Shown here: positions 34,926 to 43,868 of the stretch, piece by piece | Position numbering within the stretch: position 1 is the first letter of the stretch | Layout: each line of letters begins with the position of its first letter | Program-made: the position numbers and the translations under genes | The notes under the pieces: generated by a model | What the model was told of the DNA's origin: nothing | The model's database searches: none | What the model saw: only the letters and a program-made list of their open reading frames with translations | Assembly: GCF_016101585.1 (NCBI RefSeq) | Contig: NZ_JACFQG010000001.1 | Location: forward strand, 124,001-188,000 | DNA length: 64,000 nucleotides | Direction of reading: 5' to 3' | Source: Bifidobacterium polysaccharolyticum | GTDB taxonomy: Bacteria; Actinomycetota; Actinomycetes; Actinomycetales; Bifidobacteriaceae

Positions 34926-35882
34926 ATGAACAGTTCACGTGAGCAAGAGCCGGCCTTGAAGGTCAATGCATTGGTGAAGCGCTACGGTGACATGGTGGCC
35001 TTGGACCACTTCGACATGGAAGTCAATCGAGGCGAAGTTTTCGGACTGCTTGGTCCCAATGGTTCAGGCAAGTCAACCGCCATCAACTGCATACTGGCCC
35101 TGCTCAGCTTTGAATCGGGGACGGTTCGGGTATTTGGGCAGGAGATGACCCCGACCTCCTATGACCTCAAAAGTCATATCGGCGTGGTTCCACAGAATGT
35201 GGCTGTTTTCAACGAACTGAACGTGCAGGAGAACATCGACTATTTTTGCTCCCTCTATGTGCCCAAGAAGGCCGACCGCAAGGAGCTGGTTGAGCAGGCT
35301 ATTGACTTCGTGGGGCTGGGTGACTTCCGCAGGTTCCGTCCCGGCAAGCTGTCGGGCGGTCTGTTGCGCAGGCTCAACATCGCCTGTGGCATCGCCCATC
35401 AGCCCGACCTCATCTTCTTTGACGAGCCCACCGTCGCCGTGGATCCCCAGAGCCGCAACGCCATACTGGAAGGTATCGAGCGGCTAAACGCCCAGGGGGC
35501 CACCGTAGTTTACACCAGCCATTACATGGAGGAGGTGGAGCAGATTTGCACGCGCATCATGATCATGGACCACGGCCGACAGATTGCCCTAGGCACTGCT
35601 GAGGAGCTCAAGGGCATGGTCCAGGCCGGCGAGCAGGTCACTGTCGAGACACTGGATTTGAAGGAGTCTACACTGGCCAAGATCCGTGCTCTGCCTCTGG
35701 CCCAGTCCGTCGATTATGACGGCAAGGAATTGGTTATCCACTGCCGGCAGGGCGAGCACAACTTGCAGGATGTGCTGACGGTCCTGGAATCCACCCAGAC
35801 CAGCTACGGCCACCTGACCAGCCGTCCGCCATCCCTGAACGACGTGTTTCTGGAACTGACCGGCAAGGAACTACGCGACTGA
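34926..35882 (+). CDS. ABC exporter ATP-binding subunit
   Basis: 318 residues. Walker A GLLGPNGSGKSTAIN, Q-loop region VVPQNVAVFNELNVQENIDY, signature LSGGLLRRLNIACGI (LSGGL instead of LSGGQ), Walker B LIFFDEPTVAVDP and the switch His in TSHYMEE. The C-terminal 80 residues are the regulatory tail found in DrrA/bacitracin-type ATPases. First gene of a three-gene exporter operon; the two permeases follow. Confidence 0.93.
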   Translation: MNSSREQEPALKVNALVKRYGDMVALDHFDMEVNRGEVFGLLGPNGSGKSTAINCILALLSFESGTVRVFGQEMTPTSYDLKSHIGVVPQNVAVFNELNVQENIDYFCSLYVPKKADRKELVEQAIDFVGLGDFRRFRPGKLSGGLLRRLNIACGIAHQPDLIFFDEPTVAVDPQSRNAILEGIERLNAQGATVVYTSHYMEEVEQICTRIMIMDHGRQIALGTAEELKGMVQAGEQVTVETLDLKESTLAKIRALPLAQSVDYDGKELVIHCRQGEHNLQDVLTVLESTQTSYGHLTSRPPSLNDVFLELTGKELRD

Positions 35883-35923
35883 GCGCGGTCCCTAGGCTCA
35901 ATTGCCGTAAGGAGCACATATCT

Positions 35924-37117
35924 ATGTGGAACTCATTCCTGATCAACGTCAAGACCTCGATACGCAATACCTCCTCCCTCTTCTGGGTACTGGCCTTTCC
36001 AGTCATATTGGCCGCTCTGATGCTGGGCATCATGGGCAACCTTCAGGACGGTTACACTGCCGAGGCGCAACATTTCGCCATTGTCTCTGACGCCAACTGG
36101 AAAGCCAGCCTGGGCGCTGACGAATTGGTTTCATCACTATCGAAGAAACCCAAGGCCGGGTCCGATGACACTCAGCTGCTTATCCCGACGACAGTGGCTT
36201 CCAGAGCCGAAGCAGACACACGTCTGGATAGTCAGAAGGACATCGGCTACCTGTACGCTGGTTCTGACGGACGGGTCAACATGGTCCTGTCCGATCGTGA
36301 AGCCGCCAACATCCAATCCGACTCAACTGCCTCAGAAGGCATAACGGTCTCTATTCTCTCCGCCTCGCTAGTCAGCTTCAATCAGGCTAACTCGGCAAGC
36401 TCAATCTTGGCCTTGCCAAATACTCAAATACTGCTGCATTCCGGCCAACAGACCTACACTAAGCAAATCCGTCTGACCCATATCAATCCTTCGATGACCG
36501 CACCTTACTTCTTTGCCGTGCTCGCTATGGCCTGCCTTATCGGCGCCAGCACCGCAGCAGAGATGATTGCCAGGACTCAGCCCAACCTTTCAGCCCTGGG
36601 AGCCCGACGGGCCAGTTCTCCCAGCTCCAAGTGGCGGCAGGCAGCGGGCGCCTTCCTGGCCTCCTGGCTCTTCTCCGCAGTCAGCCTTCTGGTTGCCTAC
36701 ATCTTCGTCCGCACAGTCTGCGGCGTGCAAACCGGTGGTCGTGACCCGATAGCCCTCGTAGCCATCGCCGTGGGCACCTTTATGGCTACCGCTTTCGGCT
36801 CTATGATGGGAGCGATCCCTAAACTTTCCACCGAAACGAAGATTGGCCTGGTCATAGGCATCGACTGTACGCTGAGTGCCTTTATCGGCCTCTACGGCAG
36901 CCTGGCTATGGACCTTAATAACGCCATCCAGGAGCATGCTCCGATCCTTCACCTGATCAACCCGGTCAAGCAGGTCTCCAACCTCTTCTACGACATCGTC
37001 TATTACGACAGCCTGGAACCCTTTGCCCGCACCTGCGGCATCCTGGCTATCATGGCCGCCGTCTTCCTGGCCATTTGTGGTCTGTTCCTAAGGAAACAAC
37101 GTTATGAATACTTGTAA
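35924..37117 (+). CDS. ABC-2 type permease subunit 1
   Basis: 397 residues. One N-terminal TM helix (SLFWVLAFPVILAALMLGIM), an extracytoplasmic domain of about 170 residues, then five TM helices at the C-terminus: the typical ABC-2 exporter topology. The ATG has AAGGAG at 9 nt. It ends overlapping the second permease by 14 bp. Confidence 0.9.
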   Translation: MWNSFLINVKTSIRNTSSLFWVLAFPVILAALMLGIMGNLQDGYTAEAQHFAIVSDANWKASLGADELVSSLSKKPKAGSDDTQLLIPTTVASRAEADTRLDSQKDIGYLYAGSDGRVNMVLSDREAANIQSDSTASEGITVSILSASLVSFNQANSASSILALPNTQILLHSGQQTYTKQIRLTHINPSMTAPYFFAVLAMACLIGASTAAEMIARTQPNLSALGARRASSPSSKWRQAAGAFLASWLFSAVSLLVAYIFVRTVCGVQTGGRDPIALVAIAVGTFMATAFGSMMGAIPKLSTETKIGLVIGIDCTLSAFIGLYGSLAMDLNNAIQEHAPILHLINPVKQVSNLFYDIVYYDSLEPFARTCGILAIMAAVFLAICGLFLRKQRYEYL

Positions 37118-38441
37118 AACAGCACTGCGCGTCATCTGGGCGCATAAGTTCTACCTCCTCTTGTATCTGGTGGGCATGAGCCTCATCATGATTGTCATCG
37201 GTTCCACGAACATGCAGGCCGCGGTACGTGCCAATGCCTCAAGCTCGGTTGGTCGCTTTGAACCCGCGAAGGCGAAAATAGTCGTTATTAACAGGGACCA
37301 CGGCAACCAGGTTGGTTGTGAGCTGGGCCAAGGTCTGGAGCGGTATCTGGGCAAGTCGGCCCAACTGGTGACAGTCGAAGATAGACCCCAGGCCCTGCAG
37401 GATGCCAACGTATCCGGCAAAAGCGATTTGACCGTCATCATTCCAGCGGGATATGGCCAACGCTTTCTTGATGCGCTTGAAAATACTGCTGCTCAAGCTC
37501 ACAGCGGTAGCAAAGCCCCTGGTTTCCCTAAAGTTGAAACAGCTGCCTCCTATAATTCCAGCCGCGGCAGTTTGGCACAACTGCAGGTGGACAGTTATTT
37601 CGATGCTCTTCGTACTGCTCTGCTGCCAGATCTGGGCCAAAACGGTCCCATGGAGCTGCATTCGTCTGCTGCGATCAAGGATGCGGCTGCCTATGCAGTA
37701 TCGCACTATGCCAGCAACCAGCCACATGTGGGCATCCATACCAGCCCAAAGGATGATGACCATGGCGCCCTCTTGGAAGGTTTCGCCACCACCGTCGGCC
37801 TGGCTGCCTTTCCCTTGATGACAGCGCTGACGGTCTGTGTTGCGACGCTTTTCGGAGCCTTCAGCTCTCCGGACCGACATCGACGCCTGCTTGCCTCTCC
37901 AATGCGTTCAAGCAGCCTGAACGGACAGGAGCTCACGGCAGCCCTCATCCTGGCAGGCTTCTCCTGGATATATTACGTGGCACTCGTCGCCTTCAGCATG
38001 GCGACGTCAGGGGTGTCTTTGGCTTCGCTTGGCTGGGGGAGGGTGCTGCTGAGCTTTTTCGTCATGCTGATATTTGCTGTGTCGGCGGCCTCCTTTGGAT
38101 TCATGCTTGCTCAGTTCAATCCTTCCTCTTCTCTCATAAACTCGGTAGGGGTCATCTTCGGCTTGGTGGTTATGTTCACCTCCGGGTCAAGTTCGGGAGG
38201 CCCCCTGCCTCCGGTCATGCAGACCATCGGCAAATTGACTCCTGGCTGGTGGTACAACACCGCTGTCCAATCAATCATGGATTCACGTGCAGCAGGTCTG
38301 ACATCTTGGGGTCTTCCGCTGATCGTGGTTGCCCTGTTCGCTCTGGCCTATGCCTGTGTCGGTCTCATGGTCTCACGCCTCACCCGCACCCGCGCCACCC
38401 TGGTCGCTCCTGTCAGTTCCGACCCCAGTATGATCGGGTAG
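37104..38441 (+). CDS. ABC-2 type permease subunit 2
   Basis: 445 residues. The same layout as subunit 1: N-terminal TM helix (KFYLLLYLVGMSLIMIVIG), an external domain of about 190 residues, and five C-terminal TM helices. AAGGAA lies at 8 nt inside the end of the preceding gene, so the two are coupled and probably form a heterodimer. The substrate is unknown; context suggests a toxic peptide, drug or lipid. Confidence 0.9.
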   Translation: MNTCKTALRVIWAHKFYLLLYLVGMSLIMIVIGSTNMQAAVRANASSSVGRFEPAKAKIVVINRDHGNQVGCELGQGLERYLGKSAQLVTVEDRPQALQDANVSGKSDLTVIIPAGYGQRFLDALENTAAQAHSGSKAPGFPKVETAASYNSSRGSLAQLQVDSYFDALRTALLPDLGQNGPMELHSSAAIKDAAAYAVSHYASNQPHVGIHTSPKDDDHGALLEGFATTVGLAAFPLMTALTVCVATLFGAFSSPDRHRRLLASPMRSSSLNGQELTAALILAGFSWIYYVALVAFSMATSGVSLASLGWGRVLLSFFVMLIFAVSAASFGFMLAQFNPSSSLINSVGVIFGLVVMFTSGSSSGGPLPPVMQTIGKLTPGWWYNTAVQSIMDSRAAGLTSWGLPLIVVALFALAYACVGLMVSRLTRTRATLVAPVSSDPSMIG

Positions 38442-38584
38442 TTTTCCTGCATTCATATCATCTTTCTGTCAACAGTTTTGCTTATGATAATCTACCAAAT
38501 ATTAAATTATTTTAGATAATAGAGTCGGCAGAGGTTTTCGATAGCGCCTAAGCCAGATGCAGCATAACTGAAGAAGTAAACGAT

Positions 38585-39157
38585 ATGAACATACTCGTTA
38601 TTCAAGGATCACCCTATGAAGGTAGTTTCAGCCGTACCAACGCCCAGGCTTATGCACAAGCTGCCCGGCGTAAAGGCCACACGGTCGAAATGATCGACCT
38701 CAGCCAGGAAGACTTCGACCCGGTGCTTCGCTACGGCTATGTCAAGCACATGGAAGACGAATCAGCACCTAAGCGTTATCAAAGCATGGTCGCCCGAGCC
38801 GATCATCTGGTCTTTGTCTTCCCCATTTGGTGGGCAGGTGAACCGGCCATCCTCAAGGGCTGGTTAGATAGGGTACTCACGCCACAATTTGCATACCGGT
38901 ATGAAAGCAGCCTTAAATCGGAGGGGCTGCTCAGAGGCAAGACGGCGCAAATTATCAGCAGCAGCCATGGGCCGGCCTTCGTCTCCAAGATGTATGGCTC
39001 AACCGTGACCCGATGGAAGTACTCCATCCTGAAATTCTGCGGTATCAAATTCACCGGGGCCAGCATTCTGGGCCGCATAGACTCGAAGGTTGATACACCT
39101 GAACGCCGCGAAGCCTTCACTCAGAAGATTTGCAAGACAGTACCCTCAACAAAGTAA
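38585..39157 (+). CDS. NAD(P)H dehydrogenase (quinone) / flavodoxin-like oxidoreductase
   Basis: 190 residues, flavodoxin-like fold. The FMN/FAD-binding start MNILVIQGSPYEGSFSRTNA, DHLVFVFPIWWAGEPAILKG (the PxWWxxxPA element) and LTPQFAYRYE match the NQO/MdaB/YwrO-type family, which reduces quinones or azo and nitro compounds by two electrons. The gene stands alone behind an AT-rich gap; a TAAGGC/GCCTTA stem including its stop codon follows and may end the transcript. Confidence 0.85.
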   Translation: MNILVIQGSPYEGSFSRTNAQAYAQAARRKGHTVEMIDLSQEDFDPVLRYGYVKHMEDESAPKRYQSMVARADHLVFVFPIWWAGEPAILKGWLDRVLTPQFAYRYESSLKSEGLLRGKTAQIISSSHGPAFVSKMYGSTVTRWKYSILKFCGIKFTGASILGRIDSKVDTPERREAFTQKICKTVPSTK

Positions 39158-39273
39158 GGCCTGTCAGCCTTATTGAGATGCTTATGTGTCTACGTCGCTA
39201 AGTAATGGACCTTTGGTCGTCAATGTCGAAAAGCGCCGGCGCGGCATTCAAAAAAGGGCATATGCCATGCCAT

Positions 39274-40551
39274 TTATTCGTCCGGATTCATGGCAAGCCT
39301 GGCAATCACACATGTCAGCAGTGTCACCGTGACCACCCCAGCGATGATCAGGGTCATGGGGCAGTGGTCGATCAGCGGGCCGAAGGCGGCCTGCCCCAGT
39401 GGAATCGCGCACATGCATAGGCTGTTGGTCAGTCCTATCACCTTGCCTATCAGCCCTACAGGGGTATGAATCTGCTCATAGGAAAGGGATGTGATGTTGA
39501 CCGTCTGCACCACTCCCGCAGCCAGAGCCATGCACCCGGTGACCAGGGCGAAGAGGACATGAGTAGGCAAATGCAGAAGCAGCCCTGCGGCAATGGGCAG
39601 GAGGACCAGGGCGCTGCCCGAAAGCAGCATGGGTATCCGTTGCAGATAGAACCAGGTTGGGCGGATGGACACCAAGATGGCTCCAAGCAGGCTCCCGCAG
39701 GCCAGTATTCCTTCGGCCAGCCCCTGCATGGCATTGTTCAGACCCAGCGTACGAGTGACCATATATGGTAGTGCCACGTTGACGTAGGAGGCAAAGATCA
39801 AGTTGGCCGCCAGACTGAGTCCTATGACCACTTTGAGGTTGCCATGCCTGACCAGAAATTGTGCAGCAGCTTTGGTGTCCGCGACCAGATGGCTCACCAG
39901 TGCTCTCGGACCTTGGGAGGTGCCCTGTGCTGGTTCAGGAATCCTGACGGCAATTCTGATCCAGACGGCAGAAAGAAGACAGACCAAGGCGGCAACCCCG
40001 ACTACTTGCATGATTCCGAAGAAGCCCATGACCATGCCGGCCAATACTGGTCCGATCATTCCTACGAGGGAGATCGCCTGGGAAACCATGGCTGATGCGC
40101 GGGTTAGGTCTTTTCTGTCTACCAGGCAGTGGAGGGCTGCTTGCACCGTTGGGCTGTAACAGGCCCTATAGGCATTGACCAGCATCATGCAGGCCACGGT
40201 CAAAAAAACCGGGTCGATCTTGCGGCTGATCAGGATGTACAAGAGTGCTGTCAATGCCGACAGAACGTCCAGGACTGCCATGGTGGACTGCTTGTGCAAC
40301 CGGTCGGCCAGAGCTCCGCCCAGGGGGGTCAGGAGAATGGATGGAAGGACTGCCAGAGCAGATGCCATGCTATAAAGTGATGCCGATCCTGAGATGTTGA
40401 GCAGGTGAAGCGGGAGGGCGAAGACCAAGCATGTTTGCCCTAGATTGGAGAGGATCTCAGTCGTCAGAAGAGCAATGAATGGCAGTGTCAGCAGTCCCTT
40501 GCCCTTGGAGTGGTCCATGTTTGAGGTTTGGTCGCTAGCGGGCGGGTTCAT
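39274..40551 (-). CDS. MFS efflux transporter
   Basis: 425 residues, about 12 TM segments. The MFS loop 2-3 motif is seen in TPLGGALADRLHKQ. The two halves are separated by a loop at about residue 205-225. The ATG overlaps the TGA of the TetR gene (40548-40551), so regulator and pump are co-translated. This coupling suggests drug or metabolite efflux induced by its substrate. Confidence 0.9.
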   Translation of the reverse strand: MNPPASDQTSNMDHSKGKGLLTLPFIALLTTEILSNLGQTCLVFALPLHLLNISGSASLYSMASALAVLPSILLTPLGGALADRLHKQSTMAVLDVLSALTALLYILISRKIDPVFLTVACMMLVNAYRACYSPTVQAALHCLVDRKDLTRASAMVSQAISLVGMIGPVLAGMVMGFFGIMQVVGVAALVCLLSAVWIRIAVRIPEPAQGTSQGPRALVSHLVADTKAAAQFLVRHGNLKVVIGLSLAANLIFASYVNVALPYMVTRTLGLNNAMQGLAEGILACGSLLGAILVSIRPTWFYLQRIPMLLSGSALVLLPIAAGLLLHLPTHVLFALVTGCMALAAGVVQTVNITSLSYEQIHTPVGLIGKVIGLTNSLCMCAIPLGQAAFGPLIDHCPMTLIIAGVVTVTLLTCVIARLAMNPDE

Positions 40552-41234
40552 ATACCGCCTTCGCTTTCAGTCTTTTCCTTGTTGTTGCCTTTGGTGTCGG
40601 TACCGAAGGATGCCAGCGAGTCGGAGAATCCCTGGTCTTGCAGGGGGATACCCAAGCTTTGCATGATCGTGAAGAAACAGGCGGCTCTGGTGCGTAGTTC
40701 AGCCTGCGTACCACGGCGAAAGAAAGGCAGCAGCCACATGTTGGCCAGCAAGCGGAGAATCTCCGCGGCTTGTTTGACGTGGTCCACGTGCAGTGAGCCG
40801 TCCTGATTGCCTTGTTTCAAGAGATCGACAAAGTCGTCCCGCTCGTCCACCATGGCGGTGAATTCCATGCCGATCATCTTGGGATTAGCCTTTGGATTGA
40901 ATTTGCGGAACATCAGCTCCGCGGCCTCCAGTCTCTTTTGCGCTCGCCCGGGGGAGAAGAGCGACTGCAGCTGCTCCAATGCCGTGCCTTGTTCCGTCCG
41001 GGGTCGGGTCTTGTCGGTTGTCTCGCTCATGGTCCTCATCAACCTATCGGCCACGGCATCAAAGAGGTCTTCCTTGGACTGGAAGTGATGGTAGACGGCT
41101 CCCTTGCTCAAGCCTCCGGTCGCATCGATGATGTCCTGCATGCTGGTTTTGTCGTAGCCCCGGCTGGTGAAGAGCCCGGTTGCGGCTTTGATGATTCGTT
41201 CCTGCGTCAGCTCAGGGTGTGCGTTGCGGGCCAT
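40548..41234 (-). CDS. TetR-family repressor of the MFS pump
   Basis: 228 residues. HTH domain: LTQERIIKAATGLFTSRGYD, KTSMQDIIDATGGLSKGAVY and HHFQSKEDLFDAV, followed by a C-terminal ligand domain of about 170 residues. Coupled to the MFS gene by ATGA. A 23-bp dyad 75 bp upstream of its start is the likely operator. Confidence 0.92.
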   Translation of the reverse strand: MARNAHPELTQERIIKAATGLFTSRGYDKTSMQDIIDATGGLSKGAVYHHFQSKEDLFDAVADRLMRTMSETTDKTRPRTEQGTALEQLQSLFSPGRAQKRLEAAELMFRKFNPKANPKMIGMEFTAMVDERDDFVDLLKQGNQDGSLHVDHVKQAAEILRLLANMWLLPFFRRGTQAELRTRAACFFTIMQSLGIPLQDQGFSDSLASFGTDTKGNNKEKTESEGGI

Positions 41235-41551
41235 GGTCGTTTTCCTTTCAGGTCGATGATGATGAGCCGTCGTCGATTGGATGGTGAGGCTGCCATTCCT
41301 GCGTCAATTTCATACCGACCGTTGGTATGAATATATCACAACACTCTCCTCTGGCAGGTCAGGCACATGTGGTTTAATAAACACTTGGTTTGCGCATTTG
41401 TGCGTGAATCTATCTGGAGTCTCAGCCCATCAATGGGTCGGCGGCCGCAAGGTCGTTCGTGCTTGGCACGGTGAAGCATTGGAGAGGCCTGACTCGACGG
41501 TTCCGGCCGTCTTCGTTCAGATAACGACAGAAGCAAGTAAGGATTGCATCA
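41235..41551. other. Divergent region TetR/MFS - rpsD
   Basis: 317 bp. Contains the TetR operator candidate (41309-41331) and the rpsD promoter and leader. No gene is supported. GCGCA/TGCGT (about 41395-41408) could form a small hairpin in the rpsD leader; S4 autoregulation through the leader is known in other bacteria but no conserved structure was recognised. Confidence 0.5.
41309..41331. promoter_or_regulatory. TetR operator candidate
   Basis: An 11-bp arm TTCATACCGAC, one central base, and GTTGGTATGAA: a 23-bp dyad with a single mismatch. The core ATACC...GGTAT type is common for TetR repressors. Placed for autorepression of the TetR-MFS operon. Confidence 0.75.
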
Positions 41552-42178
41552 ATGACTAACATTCAGCGTGCACGTCGGCAGGTCCGCCTGTCCCGTGCTC
41601 TGGGCATTGCCCTGACGCCCAAGGCCCAGCGCCTGTTCGAGAAGCGCCCCTATGGCCCCGGCGAGCACGGCCGCAGCCGTCGTCGCACCGAGTCCGATTA
41701 CGCCGTTCGTCTGCGGGAGAAGCAGAGGCTGCGCGCCCAGTACGGCGTCTCTGAGAAGCAACTGCGTGCCGCCTATGAGCGGGGCACCCACGAGTCCGGC
41801 CAGACCGGTGCCGCAATGCTTCGCGAGCTGGAGTGCCGCCTGGATAACCTGGTCCTGCGCGCCGGCATCGCCCGCACCACCGCTCAGGCCCGTCAGTACG
41901 TGGTTCACCGCCACATCCTGGTCGACGGCAACATCGTGGACCGGCCCTCCTACAGGGTCAAGCCCGGCCAGACCATCCAGGTCAAGCCCAAGAGCCAGAC
42001 CATGGTGCCCTTCCAGATCGCAGCAGAAGGCGTCCACCGGGATGTGCTGCCAGCAGTCCCCGGCTACCTGGACGTGGACCTGGCCTCCCTGAAGGCCAGT
42101 CTGGTCCGCAAGCCCGAGCCGGAGGAGATTCCGGTTCAGATTAACATCCAGTACGTGGTCGAGTTCTACGCTCGCTGA
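41552..42178 (+). CDS. rpsD: 30S ribosomal protein S4
   Basis: 208 residues. Primary 16S rRNA-binding protein, needed for 30S assembly and decoding fidelity. The S4 RNA-binding motif (LECRLDNLVLRAGIARTTAQ, ARQYVVHRHILVDG) and the N-terminal KAQRLFEKRPYGPGEHG are clear. The N-terminal zinc-binding cysteines of the C+ form are absent, so this is the zinc-free type. Followed by a strong terminator. Confidence 0.97.
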   Translation: MTNIQRARRQVRLSRALGIALTPKAQRLFEKRPYGPGEHGRSRRRTESDYAVRLREKQRLRAQYGVSEKQLRAAYERGTHESGQTGAAMLRELECRLDNLVLRAGIARTTAQARQYVVHRHILVDGNIVDRPSYRVKPGQTIQVKPKSQTMVPFQIAAEGVHRDVLPAVPGYLDVDLASLKASLVRKPEPEEIPVQINIQYVVEFYAR

Positions 42179-42193
42179 CCGCCAGCAACTTTG

Positions 42194-42219
42194 GGGCCCC
42201 GGTTTGTCCGGGGCCCTTT
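42194..42219 (+). terminator. rpsD terminator
   Basis: Perfect 9-bp stem GGGCCCCGG/CCGGGGCCC with loop TTTGT, followed by TTT. Confidence 0.88.
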
Positions 42220-42270
42220 GCATACCAAAATCTGCCGCTTCTGCCGAAGCATGGGTGGGATAATAGAGGC

Positions 42271-42939
42271 ATGTTGCTCCATCTGTATGCTGTCCGCCAT
42301 GGACAGACCTATTTCAATCGCTACAACCGTCTCCAGGGATGGTCCAACTCGCCGCTGACTTCATCGGGGCTGCAGGATGCCGACCGTGCAGGCCACAAAT
42401 TGAGCCAGGTGAGCTTTGCGGCCGCCTACTGCTCGGACACCACACGCGCCCAAGAGACAGTCCACAGGATCCTGGACAAGAACCAGTCGGAGAAGAAGCC
42501 TGAGCCGGTCAGTGACAGCCACTTCCGTGAGCAGTTCTACGGCTATTTCGAGGGACAGGACATGGCCATGGCCTGGTGGGCTGCAGGCGCGCCTCATGGG
42601 GCTGGCACCTATCAGCAGATCGTGGACCGTTTCGGCCTGGCAGCCACCAGGGACTTCCTCAAGGAGGCAGATCCCTTTGGCGATGCCGAGTCCGACAACG
42701 AGTATTGGACGCGGATTGCCGGCGGATTCGCCCTGATTGCCTCCGGCCAGCACCTGAAGAATGACGACCGCGTCCTACTGATCTCGCACGGCAACACACT
42801 GCTTAGTTTGGTCAACCGCTTCGGCGGGGGCAGATATGACACCAGCAGCCGCCCAAGCAATGGAAGCGTCACCATATTCGACTTCGATACGGATGCCCCT
42901 TTTGAGCGGGCCCTGCAGGTACGGTCCTTCAATCGCTGA
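42271..42939 (+). CDS. Histidine-phosphatase family protein (phosphoglycerate mutase-like)
   Basis: 222 residues. Catalytic RHG motif LYAVRHGQTYFNRYNRLQGW with the phospho-His, YCSDTTRAQET, and the second catalytic His in VLLISHGNTLLSL. Length and acidic insertions differ from GpmA, so it is more likely a cofactor-independent acid phosphatase of broad specificity than a glycolytic mutase. Monocistronic between rpsD and the DUF948 pair. Confidence 0.85.
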   Translation: MLLHLYAVRHGQTYFNRYNRLQGWSNSPLTSSGLQDADRAGHKLSQVSFAAAYCSDTTRAQETVHRILDKNQSEKKPEPVSDSHFREQFYGYFEGQDMAMAWWAAGAPHGAGTYQQIVDRFGLAATRDFLKEADPFGDAESDNEYWTRIAGGFALIASGQHLKNDDRVLLISHGNTLLSLVNRFGGGRYDTSSRPSNGSVTIFDFDTDAPFERALQVRSFNR

Positions 42940-43031
42940 ACCGGCTTCAACAGGCCGGTCATGTCCTGGACTGATAGACGGCGCGTGCTAGCGTTGTCCC
43001 CAGTATCGTACCAATGGAAGAGAGGTAGCAG

Positions 43032-43463
43032 ATGGACGTAGGACAGATTGCCGGCCTGATAGCGGCTATTGCCTTCGCTATCCTGGCGGGGTTTCTGATC
43101 TATCCCCTGATTCGTCTGGGGAAGCTCTTCGATCAGCTGGCGCAGACCATCAAGCAGACGGGCGATCATGTGGTGCCCACCCTGGACGAGTCCACCAGCA
43201 CGGTCACTCAACTCAACCAGACTCTGACTGACGTCAATCGCATCTCCGCAGCGGCCTCAACCACTGCAGGCAACGTCGGTGCTCTAACCGATCTGTACGG
43301 ATCAATGCTGGGCAAGCCGGTCATCAAAGTAGCAGCCTTCCTATATGCCTTGCGCAAGACGATTTCGTCATTCCTTTCAGGAGGCCGTGACAACGCTGGA
43401 GTCCAGTCCTCAACAGCCAAAAAGGCCAATGACGGCCAAGGGAACGAGGGGAGGACCCGCTGA
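43032..43463 (+). CDS. DUF948-containing membrane protein
   Basis: 143 residues. N-terminal TM helix (IAGLIAAIAFAILAGFLIYP), then an amphipathic coiled region (LDESTSTVTQLNQTLTDVNR) and a second hydrophobic patch (KVAAFLYALRKTISSF). Matches DUF948, found in many Gram-positives near alaS. The ATG has AGAGAGG at 6 nt. Its stop overlaps the next gene by one base. The function is unknown. Confidence 0.8.
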   Translation: MDVGQIAGLIAAIAFAILAGFLIYPLIRLGKLFDQLAQTIKQTGDHVVPTLDESTSTVTQLNQTLTDVNRISAAASTTAGNVGALTDLYGSMLGKPVIKVAAFLYALRKTISSFLSGGRDNAGVQSSTAKKANDGQGNEGRTR

Positions 43464-43702
43464 TGTTCAAACGGATCTTCTGGCTGGGGTTGGGCGTGAC
43501 AACAGGCGTGGTCCTGGTGACCAAGGCTGAGGCCTATGTGAGGGCCAATACCCCCAAGCGTGCCCGGGAATTCGTTCTGGGCGAGGACCAGGACCAGGTG
43601 GCCTCTCGGACCTTGTCCGGACTGGTGCGCCAATTCACCCAGACAATGCATCAGCGGCAGGACGAGCTGGACCGCCGCTATCTGGACCGTTTCCAGGGCT
43701 GA
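43463..43702 (+). CDS. Small conserved hypothetical membrane-associated protein
   Basis: 79 residues. An N-terminal hydrophobic helix (FWLGLGVTTGVVLVTKA) and a charged C-terminus rich in Gln/Arg. ATG overlaps the TGA of the DUF948 gene (TGATG) and has GGGGAGGA upstream, so the two are coupled and likely act together. This small gene between a DUF948 gene and alaS is a recurring actinobacterial arrangement. The function is unknown. Confidence 0.75.
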   Translation: MFKRIFWLGLGVTTGVVLVTKAEAYVRANTPKRAREFVLGEDQDQVASRTLSGLVRQFTQTMHQRQDELDRRYLDRFQG

Positions 43703-43716
43703 GCCTGGGGCGGACA

Positions 43717-43739
43717 GACCAGGACAGATGCACCTGGTC
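43717..43739 (+). terminator. Weak hairpin before alaS
   Basis: GACCAGG ... CCTGGTC 7-bp stem 15 bp after the DUF948-operon stop. A second stem GTCCGG/CCGGAC lies at 43768-43802 in the alaS leader. The U-tract is absent. Confidence 0.5.
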
Positions 43740-43868
43740 GGTGTAAAATCACCATATTCAGCTATGAGTCCGGAGTGCGGGCGACCTGCTCGTGCCCCGG
43801 ACAACCGAGTCATTTGGACAACCCGCAAGCCCGTCGGCGTTCACCGGGTCTGAAGGAGCAGAAGCAGC

